Source: JBFWML01 sp050251635 (GTDB lineage Bacteria; Campylobacterota; Campylobacteria; Campylobacterales; SZUA-545). Taken from it: a stretch of 64,000 nt of DNA. The notes under the pieces are model-generated. The model worked only from the letters and a program-made list of their open reading frames with translations. It was not told the origin of the DNA and did no database searches. Every line of letters starts with the position of its first letter. Positions within the stretch are counted from its first letter, which is position 1. The position numbers were made by a program, and so were the translations under genes. The stretch covers positions 30,162-94,161 of the forward strand of contig JBFWML010000003.1 of the NCBI GenBank assembly GCA_050251635.1, in the 5' to 3' direction. This document shows positions 1 to 8,426 of the stretch, one piece after another.

Positions 1-92
1 ATATCGACTATAAGGGCAAGGGGGACGCGTCGGTTTCTCTGGCCTCCGATCCGCGCATTGTTAAACTCTACAGCCATCTGGTGAAGTATTAA
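1..92 (+). CDS. 3' end of an unknown protein (partial)
   Basis: The frame starting at base 3 is open from the window edge to the TAA at 90-92 and encodes 29 residues ending in LVKY. The stop overlaps the ATG of the next gene in TAATG, so the two genes are probably cotranscribed and translationally coupled. Too little is visible to name a family. Confidence 0.6.
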   Translation, partial: IDYKGKGDASVSLASDPRIVKLYSHLVKY

Positions 93-910
93 TGCGGATT
101 TTGATTGCGGGCGGCGGCGGCTTTGTGGGGCGGCATATTGTGGAGCGCTTCGGCGATCGGCACGACTTTATCAATCTTTCTCTCAGCACCGCCCTTGAGG
201 GCGCGGTCAATAACATCCGCGTCGATCTGACCCGTCCGCTGGATTTTCTCAAGCTCGATAAGCCCGTTGATCTGATTATCAACTGCGTCGAGTGCCATCC
301 GGTCAGCTTTGCGGGCGATGCCGAGATGAAAAAAGCCTATCTGCTGATTGTCCGCCATCTGCTCGAATACGCCAAAAACAACCATTCGCCTAAATTTATG
401 CACTTTTCGGTCAACAATATCGGTACCGTCGAAAATGACTATCAGCAGGCGAAGTTCGTGGCCGAAGGGATTGTGGAACATTCGGGGCTGACCCATCTGA
501 TCTTCAAACCCTCGATTATTTTTGGCGACAAAAGTCCGCTCGATCGGCTGATTGAAGCGGTGATGAGCCGCGGAGTTTTGCCCCGGTTTTGGGATAAACG
601 GGTCAAGATTTCGCCGGTGCATATCTCCGACGTGCTGGAAAATGTGGGCCACGCGCTGGAAAACGACGGCTGCTGGAACAACACCTATTCCCTGTGTGGC
701 CCGGAGTATATGGGCTTTGAGGAGATATTGCTCCGCCATGCGCCCATGAAACCCCGTTTTTTCAAGGCCCCGGCCTTTGCCCAGCGGGCGGTGTTGAACA
801 AAACCTTCCAGGATGCGCCGCCCCGTCATTTAAAGCTGCTGCTTGACTGGATTGGCTCGGACAATCTCTGCGCCAAAGCCCCCCTTCTTCGTCCCCAGGT
901 TTTTTACTAA
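92..910 (+). CDS. NAD(P)-dependent epimerase/dehydratase (atypical SDR)
   Basis: This 272-residue protein has an N-terminal Rossmann motif, GGGGFVGRHIVERF, at about residues 7-20, as in extended and atypical short-chain dehydrogenases of the nucleoside-diphosphate-sugar epimerase group. A YQQAK segment at about residue 116 fits the YxxxK catalytic pair. The C-terminal third is less conserved and sets no substrate. The start ATG overlaps the preceding stop. A hairpin terminator lies directly after the gene and before ileS, so it ends its own transcript. The family is clear, but the substrate is unknown; sugar epimerase and NDUFA9-like roles are both possible. Confidence 0.8.
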   Translation: MRILIAGGGGFVGRHIVERFGDRHDFINLSLSTALEGAVNNIRVDLTRPLDFLKLDKPVDLIINCVECHPVSFAGDAEMKKAYLLIVRHLLEYAKNNHSPKFMHFSVNNIGTVENDYQQAKFVAEGIVEHSGLTHLIFKPSIIFGDKSPLDRLIEAVMSRGVLPRFWDKRVKISPVHISDVLENVGHALENDGCWNNTYSLCGPEYMGFEEILLRHAPMKPRFFKAPAFAQRAVLNKTFQDAPPRHLKLLLDWIGSDNLCAKAPLLRPQVFY

Positions 911-924
911 CCCTGTACTATGAT

Positions 925-950
925 GCGGCCATCAAAAGGCCGCCCTTTTT
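925..950 (+). terminator. Rho-independent terminator before ileS
   Basis: GCGGCC (925-930) pairs perfectly with GGCCGC (938-943) across a 7-base loop and is followed by CCTTTTT. It lies 14 bases after the epimerase stop and just upstream of the ileS ribosome-binding site, so ileS expression either starts here or depends on readthrough. Confidence 0.75.
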
Positions 951-961
951 CTGGAGTAATC

Positions 962-3724
962 ATGGACTATAAAGCCACCCTGTTTTTGCCCAACCCCTCT
1001 TTTCCCATGCGGGGCAATCTGCCCGAAAACGAACCCAAGCGTTACCAAAAATGGCTGGACGAAAAACAGTACGACAAAATGAAAGCCCGCCGCCAAGGCG
1101 CGCCGCTCTTTACGTTGCACGACGGCCCGCCCTATGCCAACGGCCATACGCACATCGGCCATGCGCTCAACAAAGTGCTGAAGGACATGATTGTCAAACA
1201 GCACTACTTTGCGGGTTACGATGTGCGCTTTACCCCCGGCTGGGACTGCCACGGCCTGCCGATCGAGCAGCAGGTGGAAAAGGCGCTGGGCGCGGAGAAA
1301 AAAGAGCTGACCCCCAAGGGCGAAATCCGCCGTCTCTGCCGCGAACACGCCGCCAAATTTGTCGCCATTCAAAAGAGCGAGTTTCAGGCGCTGGGCGTTA
1401 TGGCCGACTGGGATAAACCCTATGTCACCATGGATTACCGCTTCGAAGCCGAAATCTACCGCGAACTGTGCCGCGTAGCCAAAGCGGGGCTTTTGGTGGA
1501 GCGCAAAAAGCCGGTTTACTGGTCGTGGGCGGCCAAAACCGCGCTGGCGGAAGCGGAAGTGGAGTATCAGGATAAAGAGTCCGATTCGATTTTCGTCGCT
1601 TTCAACCTCACCGAAGAGTCCTGCAAGAAGCTCGGCGTCGCCGAAGCCAAAGCGGTCATCTGGACAACGACCCCGTGGACCTTGCCCGCCAACGTAGCGA
1701 TCGCGCTCAACCCCGATGAGGTTTATATCACCACCACCGACGGTTTTCTGGTGGCCCGCGAACGGTATCAGTCGCTGATCGATCAAGGGGTGATCACGGG
1801 CGATCCGGCCCGCAGTTTTGAGGGTAATGCCTGCGATCGGCTTGAGGCAATCAACCCGCTTAACGGTCACAAAAGTTTATTGATTATGGGCCGCCATGTC
1901 AGTATGGAGGACGGCACGGGGTTGGTGCACACCGCGCCGGGCCACGGCGAAGACGACTACCGCGCGGGGCTGCTTTACGATCTGCCCGTTGTGATGCCGG
2001 TGGACGAAAACGGTTGTTACGATCAGACGATCGTGCGCGAAAAACTGCTGCCCGATGCCGAAAGCTTCGTGGGGATGCATATCTTTAAAGCCAACGCGAT
2101 CATTTTGGAAAAGCTGGGCGGCGCGCTGCTTAAGCACACCCGCTTTAAACACAGCTATCCCCACTGCTGGCGCACCCATACGCCGGTGATTTTCCGCGCG
2201 ACGCGGCAGTGGTTTATCGCCATGGATGAAAATTACGCCCACGGCAAGAGTTTGCGCGAAGTGGCGCTCAAGGCGATCGAAGGGGTGACCTTTCACCCCG
2301 AAACGGGCCGCAACCGCCTCAAGACCATGGTCGAGGGTCGCCCCGACTGGTGTATCTCCCGTCAGCGCGACTGGGGTGTGCCCATCGCCTTTTTGCGCGA
2401 TAAACAAAGCGGCGAGGTGGTTTATGACGAAGCGGTGCTCAATAAAACCGCCGAACTGTTCGAGCAGGAAGGGTGCGACGCGTGGGTCAACCGTCCCGTG
2501 GCCGACTTTTTGCCCGCCGGGTTTGGCACGCCTGCGGATCGGCTCGAAAAAGTCACCGATATTCTCGATGTGTGGTTTGACAGCGGATCGACTCAGGCGG
2601 CGGTCTTAAGAAGCGGCGCTTACGATGCGGGCAAGGTGCCTGCCGACCTGTATCTGGAAGGCAGCGATCAGCATCGCGGCTGGTTTCAAAGTTCGCTTTT
2701 AACCAGTTGCGCCGCCCACGGCCATGCGCCCTACAAAGCCATTTTGACCCACGGTTTTACGGTGGACGAAAACGGCAACAAGATGAGCAAATCCAAGGGC
2801 AACGTGGTGGCTCCGGCGGATGTGATGAACAAAATGGGTTCGGAGATTTTGCGGTTGTGGGTGGCGATGAGCGATTACCGCGCCGAGGTCAAAATCAGCC
2901 AGAACATTTTGAACCAGGTGGCCGAACAGTACCGCAAGCTGCGCAACACCTTCCGTTTTATGCTGGCCAATATCGAAGACCTGCAAAAACCCGTCTCGAT
3001 CGACGAAATGGGCGATTTGGACCGCTGGATTCTGGCGCGGGCCAAAACCGTCTTTGACGAAGCGCAAAGCGCCCTGGACGAATACGACTTCGCCAAGGGG
3101 CTGCACAAAATCAACAGCTTTGTGGTGGTGGAATTTTCGGGGGTTTATCTCGATCTGGTCAAAGACCGCATCTACTGCGACGCGCCCGAAAGTCTGCGCC
3201 GCCGCAGCGCGCAAAGCGCTATCTATCACATTGCCCGCACGCTGCTGACCCTGATCGCTCCGGTGCTCACCTACACCGCCGATGAGATTATGGAGCACGC
3301 CCCCGCTATTTTGAAAAAGGAGGGCGCAGGCATCTTCGATCTCGCCCGCAAGGCGATCGCTCCGGTTTCGTGCGAACTGGACGGCGAGTGGCTGCTGGCC
3401 CTGCGCGAAGCGTTTTTTGAGAAGGTCGATGCGCTCAAAAAATCGGGCGCAGTCAAAAATACCCTTGAGATGGCGCTGGTCTTTAGCGGCAAGAAGGCCG
3501 CAAGCCTGAGCGCGGGCGATCTGGCTGACTGGCTGACCGTTTCGTCCGCGCAGGCGGGCGAGAAACCCGACGGGCTGCTGGCGGAGTTTGAGCTGGGCGG
3601 CGAAAAGTTCTGGGTGATTAAAAGCGCGGCCCATAAATGCCCCCGCTGCTGGCGCTATGTTGCCGTTAGCGAAAACGAACCCTGCGATCGCTGCAAAGGG
3701 GTGCTCGATGCAATGGCTGGCTGA
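962..3724 (+). CDS. ileS: Isoleucyl-tRNA synthetase
   Basis: The cytosolic enzyme charges tRNA-Ile with isoleucine. The protein is 920 residues, normal for bacterial IleS. The class I HIGH motif is in GHTHIGHALNKVLKD (about residue 55) and KMSKS is in ENGNKMSKSKGNVV (about residue 605). A CP1 editing region lies between them. The C-terminus has the zinc-finger pattern CPRCWRY...CDRC. I chose the ATG at 962 because GGAG (953-956) precedes it and the protein begins MDYKATLFLPNPSFPMRGNL, as in the family. An upstream in-frame ATG at 920 would run through the terminator hairpin and is unlikely. Confidence 0.97.
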   Translation: MDYKATLFLPNPSFPMRGNLPENEPKRYQKWLDEKQYDKMKARRQGAPLFTLHDGPPYANGHTHIGHALNKVLKDMIVKQHYFAGYDVRFTPGWDCHGLPIEQQVEKALGAEKKELTPKGEIRRLCREHAAKFVAIQKSEFQALGVMADWDKPYVTMDYRFEAEIYRELCRVAKAGLLVERKKPVYWSWAAKTALAEAEVEYQDKESDSIFVAFNLTEESCKKLGVAEAKAVIWTTTPWTLPANVAIALNPDEVYITTTDGFLVARERYQSLIDQGVITGDPARSFEGNACDRLEAINPLNGHKSLLIMGRHVSMEDGTGLVHTAPGHGEDDYRAGLLYDLPVVMPVDENGCYDQTIVREKLLPDAESFVGMHIFKANAIILEKLGGALLKHTRFKHSYPHCWRTHTPVIFRATRQWFIAMDENYAHGKSLREVALKAIEGVTFHPETGRNRLKTMVEGRPDWCISRQRDWGVPIAFLRDKQSGEVVYDEAVLNKTAELFEQEGCDAWVNRPVADFLPAGFGTPADRLEKVTDILDVWFDSGSTQAAVLRSGAYDAGKVPADLYLEGSDQHRGWFQSSLLTSCAAHGHAPYKAILTHGFTVDENGNKMSKSKGNVVAPADVMNKMGSEILRLWVAMSDYRAEVKISQNILNQVAEQYRKLRNTFRFMLANIEDLQKPVSIDEMGDLDRWILARAKTVFDEAQSALDEYDFAKGLHKINSFVVVEFSGVYLDLVKDRIYCDAPESLRRRSAQSAIYHIARTLLTLIAPVLTYTADEIMEHAPAILKKEGAGIFDLARKAIAPVSCELDGEWLLALREAFFEKVDALKKSGAVKNTLEMALVFSGKKAASLSAGDLADWLTVSSAQAGEKPDGLLAEFELGGEKFWVIKSAAHKCPRCWRYVAVSENEPCDRCKGVLDAMAG

Positions 3725-3821
3725 ACCCGTGCCCCTGTGGCTGGAGTTCGCCACGGCGATCTTTATCGGCGCGGCTTTTCTGGCGGGCTTTCTGGCGGTT
3801 CGCCGGACAAAGAAGCGCTGA
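3708..3821 (+). CDS. Possible 37-residue membrane peptide
   Basis: A short frame starts inside the end of ileS (ATG 3708) after AAAGGGG and encodes 37 residues. A hydrophobic stretch (FATAIFIGAAFLAGFLAV) is followed by RRTKKR, the layout of a single-pass peptide with a positive cytoplasmic tail. It overlaps the 3' end of the opposite-strand DUF115 gene by 59 bases. No family is recognised. The ribosome-binding site, hydrophobic core and basic tail favour a real gene, but its size and antisense overlap keep confidence low. Confidence 0.4.
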   Translation: MQWLAEPVPLWLEFATAIFIGAAFLAGFLAVRRTKKR

Positions 3822-5715
3822 TACGATCAAGCGTCTGCAAAATCAGCCGGGCCCCCGACTGATAGAGGGCCGCAATGTCGCTGCGGCCCACCTGTAGCAA
3901 TCCCTTATAGAGCGCATTGAGCAGATGCCAAAAGGTTCCGCTAACGAGCGTGCCCGCAAGGGGATATTCGCGCCTGAGCAGCACGCTGGCTTTATAGGCG
4001 GCATTGACGGCCAAGGCCAGCTCCTGCTTGTTGCGGGGCGAGAAGGCGGTCAAAACGGCATTCAGCTTTTCCCTGAGCATTTTCAGCTGCCCGTCCGGAT
4101 CGCTTGTGCGGTCGCCAAAGCAGCCGCCTTCGACAAAGCAGCTTCGAATCTGCGCCGCTGCCGCCTGGCGATCGACGGGCGGAAGATGAATCGACCCGGC
4201 TTGCGCGGGCGTTGCGCCCTGGATAAACGCGCCGTCGGAGAGATTAAGCACCCGTGCCTGCGGCGCGGCGGCGATGGCCTTTTCCAGTACCGATCGGCTC
4301 AGGCTAAAAAGCGAGTTGGTCCACAGATCGCGGCTCAAATTGCCCCGGACGGGAAACTGCTCGCCGCCGCTGTCCTTGAGCGTGTCGTAGTGCGAACGGG
4401 TCGCGTGCTGCTTTTGGTCCTTTCGGAAAGCCACATCCAGACCGCACAGATAAACCTCGCGGCTAAATTCCAGCGCCAGACTTGTGGCCGCGTTGCCCAC
4501 CAGCGGGTTGGAGAAGCGGACCACCTTTTGGGGTTGCCACAGCGCTTCGGAGGCGCTTTGATCGCGGATAAAAAGCAAAACCTCCCGCGCGGCGGCCAGG
4601 GTGGTGGGGTGGAGCAGATCGGCGCCAAGGAGCGTCACCTCCCCCAGCGGTGCCGCTTCGAGCACCCCCGCGACGTGATCGCGCCGTTCGATCTCGATCT
4701 GAAAATCGGGCACAATCCCCGCCGATCGAAGCGGCTTCAGGGCGGTTCCGGCGCTGAAAATCAGCATCCCCTCGCGGTTTTGTTTTAAAAAGGGCAGCAG
4801 CCGGTCCAGCGACGGGCCGTTGCCGACAACGGCGATCGGCGCGGCAACGGCGGCGTTTTGGCACAAAAGCTTTGCTTGGGGGTTTTTGAGGTTGGTCAGT
4901 TTGTTGCGCAGGCCGTAAAGCTCGTCTTCGGCGGTTCCCCAGCCGCGCAGGGTCTCCTTGACCGCCTCATCGACCCGTACGGCGGCATCGGCAAAGGCCG
5001 GATGATCGTAGAGCGCGCACTCAAGGCGGATAAACCCGCGCACAATCACTCTTTGGCTAAAGAAGCGGCGAATCCACAGGGGATCGGGATGGCCTTTGAC
5101 AATCAGCAGATTCTCCCGCTCGGGACGCATCAGCTCGGCGTAATCGACGAAGTAGGCCGAAAGCACGAAAAAATCCGGTTCCGGCTCAAAGACGATCACC
5201 CCGTTTTCGAGCAGTCCGGCCTCCTGTAAAAGGGCCAAATGAACCCCTGAAAGCAGACCGTAGCTCACCAGCGGCGGCAGTTGCCGCGTGCCGTCGTAGT
5301 GCAGCGTTCCGGGCTGAAATTCGCTGTCGCTTTCGAGCAGATCGGCTAGGGCGTTGAGTCCGCGGGCGGTGATCTCAAAGGCGTTTTCATCCTCGCGGCG
5401 CAGCCCTCCTTGGGCGTTTTGCAGTTTCCAGCGGGGGTTTCTGGGCGGATCAAAAGCAAGGGCGCGCCCTGCCGCAAAAAGGGTGCTTTTGCCATCCGCG
5501 CCGATCGGGTAGAGCGGCTGGAGCGTCTGCTTGTGGCGGAGGTTGATCCCCGCTTCGCCGAGGCTGAGTTCATAGGTTTGGGTGGGGGTTTCAAAAAGCG
5601 CGGCGAGGTCGGGCAGATGGGCTTGGAAAAAACGGCGGTTTTGTTCCCACCGGTTTAAAAGCAGCGCGGCCGCCGACTTTAAATCGGCCTGCTCAAGCGC
5701 TGCGATAAAACCCAT
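3763..5715 (-). CDS. Maf-type motility accessory factor (DUF115 / MptE-like)
   Basis: The 650-residue protein has a central segment with VGNGPSLDRLLPFL (about residues 296-309) followed by FSAGTALKPL and DFQIEIER, typical of the DUF115 6-hydroxymethylpterin-pyrophosphokinase-like domain in Campylobacterota Maf proteins. Family members transfer nonulosonic acids such as pseudaminic or legionaminic acid to flagellin; the role here is inferred from the family. It starts 8 bases after the hook gene flgE on the same strand, so it probably shares the flagellar sigma-54 transcript. No flagellin or sugar-synthesis gene is in view, so the donor sugar cannot be stated. Confidence 0.85.
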   Translation of the reverse strand: MGFIAALEQADLKSAAALLLNRWEQNRRFFQAHLPDLAALFETPTQTYELSLGEAGINLRHKQTLQPLYPIGADGKSTLFAAGRALAFDPPRNPRWKLQNAQGGLRREDENAFEITARGLNALADLLESDSEFQPGTLHYDGTRQLPPLVSYGLLSGVHLALLQEAGLLENGVIVFEPEPDFFVLSAYFVDYAELMRPERENLLIVKGHPDPLWIRRFFSQRVIVRGFIRLECALYDHPAFADAAVRVDEAVKETLRGWGTAEDELYGLRNKLTNLKNPQAKLLCQNAAVAAPIAVVGNGPSLDRLLPFLKQNREGMLIFSAGTALKPLRSAGIVPDFQIEIERRDHVAGVLEAAPLGEVTLLGADLLHPTTLAAAREVLLFIRDQSASEALWQPQKVVRFSNPLVGNAATSLALEFSREVYLCGLDVAFRKDQKQHATRSHYDTLKDSGGEQFPVRGNLSRDLWTNSLFSLSRSVLEKAIAAAPQARVLNLSDGAFIQGATPAQAGSIHLPPVDRQAAAAQIRSCFVEGGCFGDRTSDPDGQLKMLREKLNAVLTAFSPRNKQELALAVNAAYKASVLLRREYPLAGTLVSGTFWHLLNALYKGLLQVGRSDIAALYQSGARLILQTLDRISASLSGEPPESPPEKPRR

Positions 5716-5723
5716 CTAATCCG

Positions 5724-8351
5724 TTACTGCTTCAGCTGCAGCAGGGTGTTGAGGAGCTGATCGGAGGTGGTGATCGTTTTGGAGCTGGCCTGATAACCGC
5801 GCTGGATAATAATCAGGTTGGTCAGGCTCTTGGAAAGGTCAACGTTACTCATCTCCAGGTTGCTCGGCGCAATTTCGCCCCGGCTGGCGGTTCCGGCGGT
5901 GCCGATGGTGGGGCCGCCGGAGTTGGGCGCTTCGGCGTAGAGGTTGCCGCCGATGGCCGAAAGGCCTTCATCGTTGGCAAAGGTGGCCAAGGCAACCTGA
6001 GCCAGTTTGAAGTTCTTGCCGTTGGAGAATTCGCCAATCAGCGTGCCGGTCTGGTCAACGCTGATATCGCGCAAGAAACCGCCCGCGTAGCCGTCGGCCT
6101 CGCGGTAGCGGGTGGTGGAGACGTCGGCAAAGCTGGTCAAGCCGCCAAAGGCGCCGCCCGAGCCGAAATCCAAGCGGATAATCTGGCCGCTGGAGGAGCC
6201 GGTGTTGGGGTTGAGCGTGATTGAGGGCGGCGAGTAGGACTGCACGCTGCCGTCGAGGTTGAACCGGATTTCGCCGAAGGTCGGGTACTCGAAGGTGGTG
6301 GGCGCGGGGGCATCCACATACCATTTCCACACGGTCGGTTCGTTGTTGTCGTTGCTGGTGGAAACCTTGCGGAAGTTGATCGTCAGCTGGTGTTTGCTGC
6401 CGCTGGAGTCAAAAACCTCCACGCCGGTGCGCCAGGTGGCGGCAAAGAGCTTCTGGCTGTTGGTCGAAGAGCCGGTGGAAACCACCGCGCCCAGCGCCAT
6501 GCTCTGCGAGAAGCGCTGGTTGCCCACGTTGTGACCCATCTCACCGGTGATGGCCGAATAGCCGGTGACATCGACGCGGAAGTTGTCGGTGCCCTGGTTG
6601 GCGATAACCAGCTGTCCCTCTTCGTTCAGGCTGACCAGCGCCTCAAGGGGCAGGTTGAAGTTGAGCGGATCCCCTGCGTCGTCTAGGGCATCTTGATAGA
6701 GGTTAGCCAGTTCCTGTGTATCGGTAAAGTAGTAAACGTCGTTTTTCTTAAACTGCGCCGATTCGCTGGCAACGCCGTCCGCGCCTGCCAAGGTATCGAA
6801 GTTGGCCTGCAGCAGCGCCAGCGGCGAGCCGGCCGTGGGCGCTGCCCCGGTCGAGTCGGTCAAAGCCACGCCGCCGATAACGCCCGCCGCATCGACGATG
6901 GTGCCGTTATCGCTGTCCCAGGTTAGTTGCGGGGCGTTTTCATGGGCGTTACGCAGGGTGATGTTGACCTGATTGATCAGGTCTTCGATCGTCTGAAAAC
7001 CGCCTTCCCCGGTCATGCCGTAGGTCAGCGTCAAAGGCGCGACCGTGGCGTTGGCGGCGGTGGGGTTGATGGTGAAGGTGATCTGGTCGCCCACATTCAT
7101 AAAGGCGCGATCGCCGTTGGCGTCCCGCATCCAGTGGAAACCCTGATCCGAACCGGCCTTGGTTACATCCAAAGAGTCTTGGAAGTTGTTGTTGAGGTAG
7201 CTGTTGCTGTTGTCGGGATCGGGAGCGCGGTACACAAACTTACGGGTTTCGCCCAGATTTTGAACCGATACGGCGATCCCTTCGCCGGTTTTCATCTTCA
7301 GTGCGCCGCCGGTGGCATCGAAGAGCTCGCCCACGATGTCTGCGCCGATATAGCCGTTGACGGAGGGCTTGAAGGAGCGCGATTGGTAGGAACCGTAGGT
7401 GGCGGGTTCGAGCATATCGACCAGCAGTTCGCTGGTGCTGGTGGAGGCGTGAATAGCGCTGATATGGCGCGCTGCGGCAATTTTACCGTCGCCGGTTAGG
7501 AGCACCTTGTTGTCGTAGATGCCGGTGGAGTCTTTAATGCGGGCGTTGATTTCGTCCAGCAGCTCTTTCATGGTGGTGAAGTAGCCGTCGGTTTCGGTGC
7601 TGCCGTCGCCGTAGATAAAGGTGTGGGTGCTGGTGGATTCCACCAGCGTGCCGCCCACATCGTACTGACGGGTCAGATCAAGACTGATTTGATCGATGTT
7701 TTTCTTGAGGTTGATCGGCTCGCCCTCGTAGTTGTAGAGGTTGCCGATGTCGCTGTCCATGCCCACGGTGGCGGCGGCGGCCTGACGTTCGTACTCTTCG
7801 ACGGTCATGCCGGCGTTGAGGTTGGCGCTGACGATAATCTCGGTGGAGGGTTTGGCCGGGACGGTCATGCCCAGATCGACCGAGATGTTTTTGATGCCCA
7901 TGGTCGAATCGACGACAAAGTCCTTATCCGCCAGCCAGCCTTGAACGATCAGGCCGTTGGGGTTAACCAGATTGCCGTTGGCGTCGAAGCTGACGTTACC
8001 CGCGCGGGTGTAGTTATAGGTCCGGCCGCCGTCTTTGCTGACGACAAAAAAACCGTTGCCGTTGATGGCCATATCGGTTTTTTTATCGGTAGCCATGGTG
8101 GCGCCCTGGGAGTGGATGCGCTGCACGTTGGCCACGCCCACGCCGCTGCCGACCTGCAATGCGTTGCGGCCGCCGAGCTGGCCTTGGGGGCTGGTGGAGG
8201 GTTTCATCGTTTGCAGCAGACTGTCTTGAAAGTTGGTCCGCGACTGTTTGAATCCGACGGTGTTGACGTTGGCAATGTTGTTGCCCTCCACGTCCATGGC
8301 GACCTGATGGGAAACAAGTCCCGACACGCCGCTAAAGAGTGACCGCATCAT
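5724..8351 (-). CDS. flgE: Flagellar hook protein FlgE
   Basis: The 875-residue protein polymerises into the extracellular flagellar hook. Its N-terminus, SLFSGVSGLVSHQVAMDVEG, followed by NNIANVNTVGFKQSR, is the conserved coiled-coil D0 region of rod/hook proteins. INGNGFFVVSKDGGRTYNYTRAG follows, and the C-terminus has the matching SNVDLSKSLTNLIIIQRGYQ with a final helix. Its length resembles the large variable-domain hooks of Campylobacter. Two adjacent ATG codons stand at the start. A sigma-54 promoter-like sequence lies about 36 bases upstream. The downstream Maf gene is close enough to share the transcript. Confidence 0.95.
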   Translation of the reverse strand: MMRSLFSGVSGLVSHQVAMDVEGNNIANVNTVGFKQSRTNFQDSLLQTMKPSTSPQGQLGGRNALQVGSGVGVANVQRIHSQGATMATDKKTDMAINGNGFFVVSKDGGRTYNYTRAGNVSFDANGNLVNPNGLIVQGWLADKDFVVDSTMGIKNISVDLGMTVPAKPSTEIIVSANLNAGMTVEEYERQAAAATVGMDSDIGNLYNYEGEPINLKKNIDQISLDLTRQYDVGGTLVESTSTHTFIYGDGSTETDGYFTTMKELLDEINARIKDSTGIYDNKVLLTGDGKIAAARHISAIHASTSTSELLVDMLEPATYGSYQSRSFKPSVNGYIGADIVGELFDATGGALKMKTGEGIAVSVQNLGETRKFVYRAPDPDNSNSYLNNNFQDSLDVTKAGSDQGFHWMRDANGDRAFMNVGDQITFTINPTAANATVAPLTLTYGMTGEGGFQTIEDLINQVNITLRNAHENAPQLTWDSDNGTIVDAAGVIGGVALTDSTGAAPTAGSPLALLQANFDTLAGADGVASESAQFKKNDVYYFTDTQELANLYQDALDDAGDPLNFNLPLEALVSLNEEGQLVIANQGTDNFRVDVTGYSAITGEMGHNVGNQRFSQSMALGAVVSTGSSTNSQKLFAATWRTGVEVFDSSGSKHQLTINFRKVSTSNDNNEPTVWKWYVDAPAPTTFEYPTFGEIRFNLDGSVQSYSPPSITLNPNTGSSSGQIIRLDFGSGGAFGGLTSFADVSTTRYREADGYAGGFLRDISVDQTGTLIGEFSNGKNFKLAQVALATFANDEGLSAIGGNLYAEAPNSGGPTIGTAGTASRGEIAPSNLEMSNVDLSKSLTNLIIIQRGYQASSKTITTSDQLLNTLLQLKQ

Positions 8352-8386
8352 GAGGCAATCCTTGTCTGGTTTCTGGCTGGATTTTT

Positions 8387-8405
8387 AAAGCAAGTTTTAT
8401 TCCAA
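8387..8405 (-). promoter_or_regulatory. Sigma-54 promoter of flgE
   Basis: On the minus strand the sequence TTGGAATAAAACTTGCTTT has GG and GC separated by ten bases, matching the -24/-12 elements of RpoN promoters in Campylobacterota (GGAA-N6-TTGCTT). It lies about 36 bases before the flgE start, as expected for a class-2 hook gene. Confidence 0.75.
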
Positions 8406-8426
8406 AATATCACGTTTTAGGCGCTT

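Noticed and set aside
932..1870. Minus-strand frame of 312 codons opposite ileS
   Set aside because: Shadow of ileS codon usage; no ribosome-binding site or recognisable domain.
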